DNA of 62,758 bases, taken from the NCBI GenBank assembly GCA_964480945.1, contig CAYZRX010000012.1:1-62758 (forward strand). The letters run 5' to 3'. The notes below the pieces were generated by a model. That model was not told the DNA's origin. It ran no database searches and worked only from the letters and a program-made list of their open reading frames with translations. Each line of letters begins with the position of its first letter. The first letter of the stretch is position 1. The stretch is from VGWB01 sp964480945 (GTDB lineage: Bacteria; Bacteroidota; Ignavibacteria; UBA10030). The translations under genes and the position numbers were made by a program. Shown one piece after another: positions 60,958-62,758 of this stretch.

Positions 60958-62277
60958 ATGTCTTTGGTCAATAAGATCAAGCAAAAGAAAGCGCGCATCG
61001 GCGTCGTCGGCCTGGGGTACGTCGGGCTGCCGCTCGCGGTGGAGTACGCGTCGAAAGGCTTCCACACGATCGGCATCGAGACCGACCAGGCGAAGGTCGA
61101 TGCGGTCAACGCCGGCAAGAACTACATCGCCGATGTGGACGACAAGGCCTTCCGCAAGGCTGTGAAGGGCGGTCTCCTGAAGGCGATGAACGACTATGGC
61201 TACGTTGCCAGCCTCGACGTCCTCTTCATCTGCGTCCCGACTCCGTTTACCGCCAACAAAGAGCCGGATATCTCCTACATCGTTTCCGCGACGGAACAGA
61301 TCGCCCCGAGGCTGCGGAAAGAGCATCTTGTTATCCTGAAGAGCACGACGTTCCCCAACACCACGGAGGGGCACGTCAAACCGATCCTCGAGAAGACCGG
61401 CCTCAAGGTAGGCAAGGATTTCTATCTCGCCTTCTCTCCGGAGCGGATCGACCCCGGGAACAAAAGGTGGACGACGGCAAACACCCCGGTTGTTGTCGGC
61501 GGGGTGACCCCCGAGTGCACGAAGCTCGCGTGCCTGGTTATGGAGAAGATCGTTTCCAAAGTGGTGCCGGTTGCGAATCCGAAGGTGGCCGAGATGGAGA
61601 AGCTGCTGGAGAACATCTTCCGTAGCGTGAACATCGCACTGGTGAACGAAATGGCGCAGCTCTGCGACCGGATGGGCGGGATCAACGTCTGGGAGGTCGT
61701 GCAGGCCGCGGCGACCAAGCCGTTCGGCTTCATGCCCTTCTATCCGGGACCCGGGATCGGCGGCCACTGCATCCTGATCGATCCGTACTACCTCGCCTGG
61801 CTCGCGCGCCAGTACGACTTCCAGACGAACTTTATCACGCTCGCGGCGGAGACGAACGAGAACATGCCCTTCTACGTGAAGAACATGGTCCAGCGCGAGA
61901 TCAGCATGATGCCCGTGACTTTTCACGAGGCGAAAATCCTGGTGCTGGGCGTTGCATTCAAGCGGGACGTTGACGATATTCGACATTCACCCGCGCTCAA
62001 GGTGATGGAGCTGCTGCTGGCCGACGGGTCGCGGAACATCGTCTACAACGACCCCTACGTGCCGAAGGTGAAAGCGAACGACCATACCTACGAATCGGTG
62101 GAGCTGACAAAGGAGCTGCTCCAGAGCGCGGATTGCGTCCTGATCACGACGGACCACTCGAAGTACGACTACGATTTCATCGTGAAGCACGCGAAGCGCG
62201 TGATCGACACGCGCAACGCGACGAAGCAAGTGACGCGCGGGAGAGACAAGATTGTGCTCCTCGGCGACGGGAAATAG
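60958..62277 (+). CDS. Nucleotide-sugar dehydrogenase (WbpA/UDP-GlcNAc 6-dehydrogenase type)
   Basis: 439 residues. NAD motif IGVVGLGYVGLPLAVEYASK, substrate motif in SPERIDPGNKRW, catalytic cysteine C271 in GPGIGGHCILIDPYYL, and the C-terminal domain with GVAFKRDVDDIRHSPALKVME. These phrases are closer to UDP-N-acetylglucosamine dehydrogenases than to UDP-glucose dehydrogenases. It oxidises the C6 hydroxyl twice to give a UDP-uronic acid for surface polysaccharide. Four-helix-bundle genes stand on both sides. Confidence 0.92.
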   Translation: MSLVNKIKQKKARIGVVGLGYVGLPLAVEYASKGFHTIGIETDQAKVDAVNAGKNYIADVDDKAFRKAVKGGLLKAMNDYGYVASLDVLFICVPTPFTANKEPDISYIVSATEQIAPRLRKEHLVILKSTTFPNTTEGHVKPILEKTGLKVGKDFYLAFSPERIDPGNKRWTTANTPVVVGGVTPECTKLACLVMEKIVSKVVPVANPKVAEMEKLLENIFRSVNIALVNEMAQLCDRMGGINVWEVVQAAATKPFGFMPFYPGPGIGGHCILIDPYYLAWLARQYDFQTNFITLAAETNENMPFYVKNMVQREISMMPVTFHEAKILVLGVAFKRDVDDIRHSPALKVMELLLADGSRNIVYNDPYVPKVKANDHTYESVELTKELLQSADCVLITTDHSKYDYDFIVKHAKRVIDTRNATKQVTRGRDKIVLLGDGK

Positions 62278-62289
62278 CGCGGGTGCGTC

Positions 62290-62337
62290 TGGGGGTGCGG
62301 AGTAGGCAGTAAGGAGTAAGCAGTAGGGAGGAAGGGA
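62290..62337 (+). repeat. 7-bp periodic tract before the second S23-like gene
   Basis: GGAGTAGGCAGTAAGGAGTA, then AGCAGTAGGGAGGAAGGGAG: repeats of the type AGTAAGG. They run directly into the start codon and supply its ribosome site. Confidence 0.65.
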
Positions 62338-62727
62338 GTGGGCAACGAGAACCCACAGTACCGCGGTTACAGGGATCTCAAAGTCTACCAGCTTGCGTAC
62401 GAGCTGGCGATGGAGGTCTTTCGTGAGACCAAGACCTTCCCGATCGAGGAACGATACTCTCTTGTTGATCAGCTCCGACGAGCCTCCCGCTCGATTCCGG
62501 TGAACATCGCTGAAGCATGGAAGAAGCGAAAGTATGAGAAGATGTTTGTCAGCAAGCTTGTCGATTGCTCCGGTGAGGCGGCTGAAGTCGAGGTCTGGCT
62601 TGACTTCTCACTCGACAGCGGCTACCTGCTGCGAGAAAAGTACGAATACTTCATGGGCAAGTATGATGAAGTAAACAGAATGCTGTATTCGATGATTAAC
62701 CAACCGGAGAAGTTCTGCAAGCGGTAG
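62338..62727 (+). CDS. Four-helix-bundle protein, S23 family, second copy
   Basis: 129 residues from GTG 62338, with GGAGGAAGGGA directly upstream. The pattern YRDLKVYQLAYELAMEVFRE, FPIEERYSLVDQLRRASRSI, PVNIAEAWKKRKYEKMFVSK shows the same fold as 60410-60772, but with low identity, so the two are not a recent duplication. The window ends 31 bp after the stop; no right repeat arm is seen in that distance. Confidence 0.92.
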   Translation: MGNENPQYRGYRDLKVYQLAYELAMEVFRETKTFPIEERYSLVDQLRRASRSIPVNIAEAWKKRKYEKMFVSKLVDCSGEAAEVEVWLDFSLDSGYLLREKYEYFMGKYDEVNRMLYSMINQPEKFCKR

Positions 62728-62758
62728 GTGCTAGCGATGAAATCATCCTCCATACTGA

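Overview
The window is a metagenome-style scaffold with three runs of exactly 100 N (40945-41044, 50581-50680, 56781-56880). It most likely comes from the Bacteroidota/Ignavibacteriota (FCB) group. The evidence is a type IX secretion C-terminal sorting domain with the YQNYPNPFNPTTT signature (37687-38337), a DUF4835/PorD-like gene, an atpD-atpC pair split from the rest of the ATP synthase genes, a YpdA-type reductase and a 31-residue mS38/COX24-like basic protein. Many genes have clear Shine-Dalgarno sequences. Eleven sigma-70-like promoters, all with a 17-bp spacer, can be read directly. This fits a deep FCB lineage better than classical Bacteroidia.

Layout. 1-5000: co-directional genes of accessory character (a 5'-truncated secreted protein, an S33 hydrolase lipoprotein fused in frame to a gene remnant, a small anchored protein, an ICMT-like methyltransferase, a membrane HELSH protein). 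5055-13788: bacterioferritin, a TPR/aspartyl-protease protein, a TetR regulator with its own operator, an outer-membrane barrel, and a LolD/FtsX/FtsX/LolA-like export operon. 14006-14645: an unusual tRNA-Thr locus in which a complete tRNA-Thr(CGU) sits inside the T-loop of another. 14646-24148: YpdA, atpDC, then alr-hypothetical-manC-rlpA-yggU-phosphodiester glycosidase-M24 peptidase, largely overlapping genes. 24492-28776: lytic transglycosylase, DipZ-like protein, CBM-like secreted protein, MDR dehydrogenase. 28787-30456: a transferred-looking two-gene cassette, TcmP plus a three-Cys-motif (DUF5131) protein, with its own promoter and palindrome. 30745-35207: metH and gpmA. 35281-38337: HExxH remnant, paralogue of the first gene, T9SS cargo. 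38509-43042: desaturase, tatA, alpha-L-fucosidase with mutarotase. 43401-48131: ferredoxin, MBL-Rieske-QueG, TrxB, PorD-like. 48144-50483: cobalt/nickel ECF transporter. 50915-54951: cupin, Gfo/Idh oxidoreductase, glycosyltransferase, SppA. 55085-62727: HU, zinc-ribbon/TPR protein, mS38-like protein, an 88-bp tandem repeat array, YtxH and DUF948 proteins, EF-G2, and a nucleotide-sugar dehydrogenase between two four-helix-bundle (S23-like) genes.

The most unusual material is non-coding or cassette-like: the nested tRNA-Thr locus; the S23-like gene bounded by about 40-bp imperfect inverted repeats made of 7-8-bp periodic DNA, with related tracts elsewhere; the TcmP/three-Cys cassette; the tandem terminator-like array; and two families of repeated terminator hairpins. 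All functional statements rest on motifs read by eye; no database search was possible.
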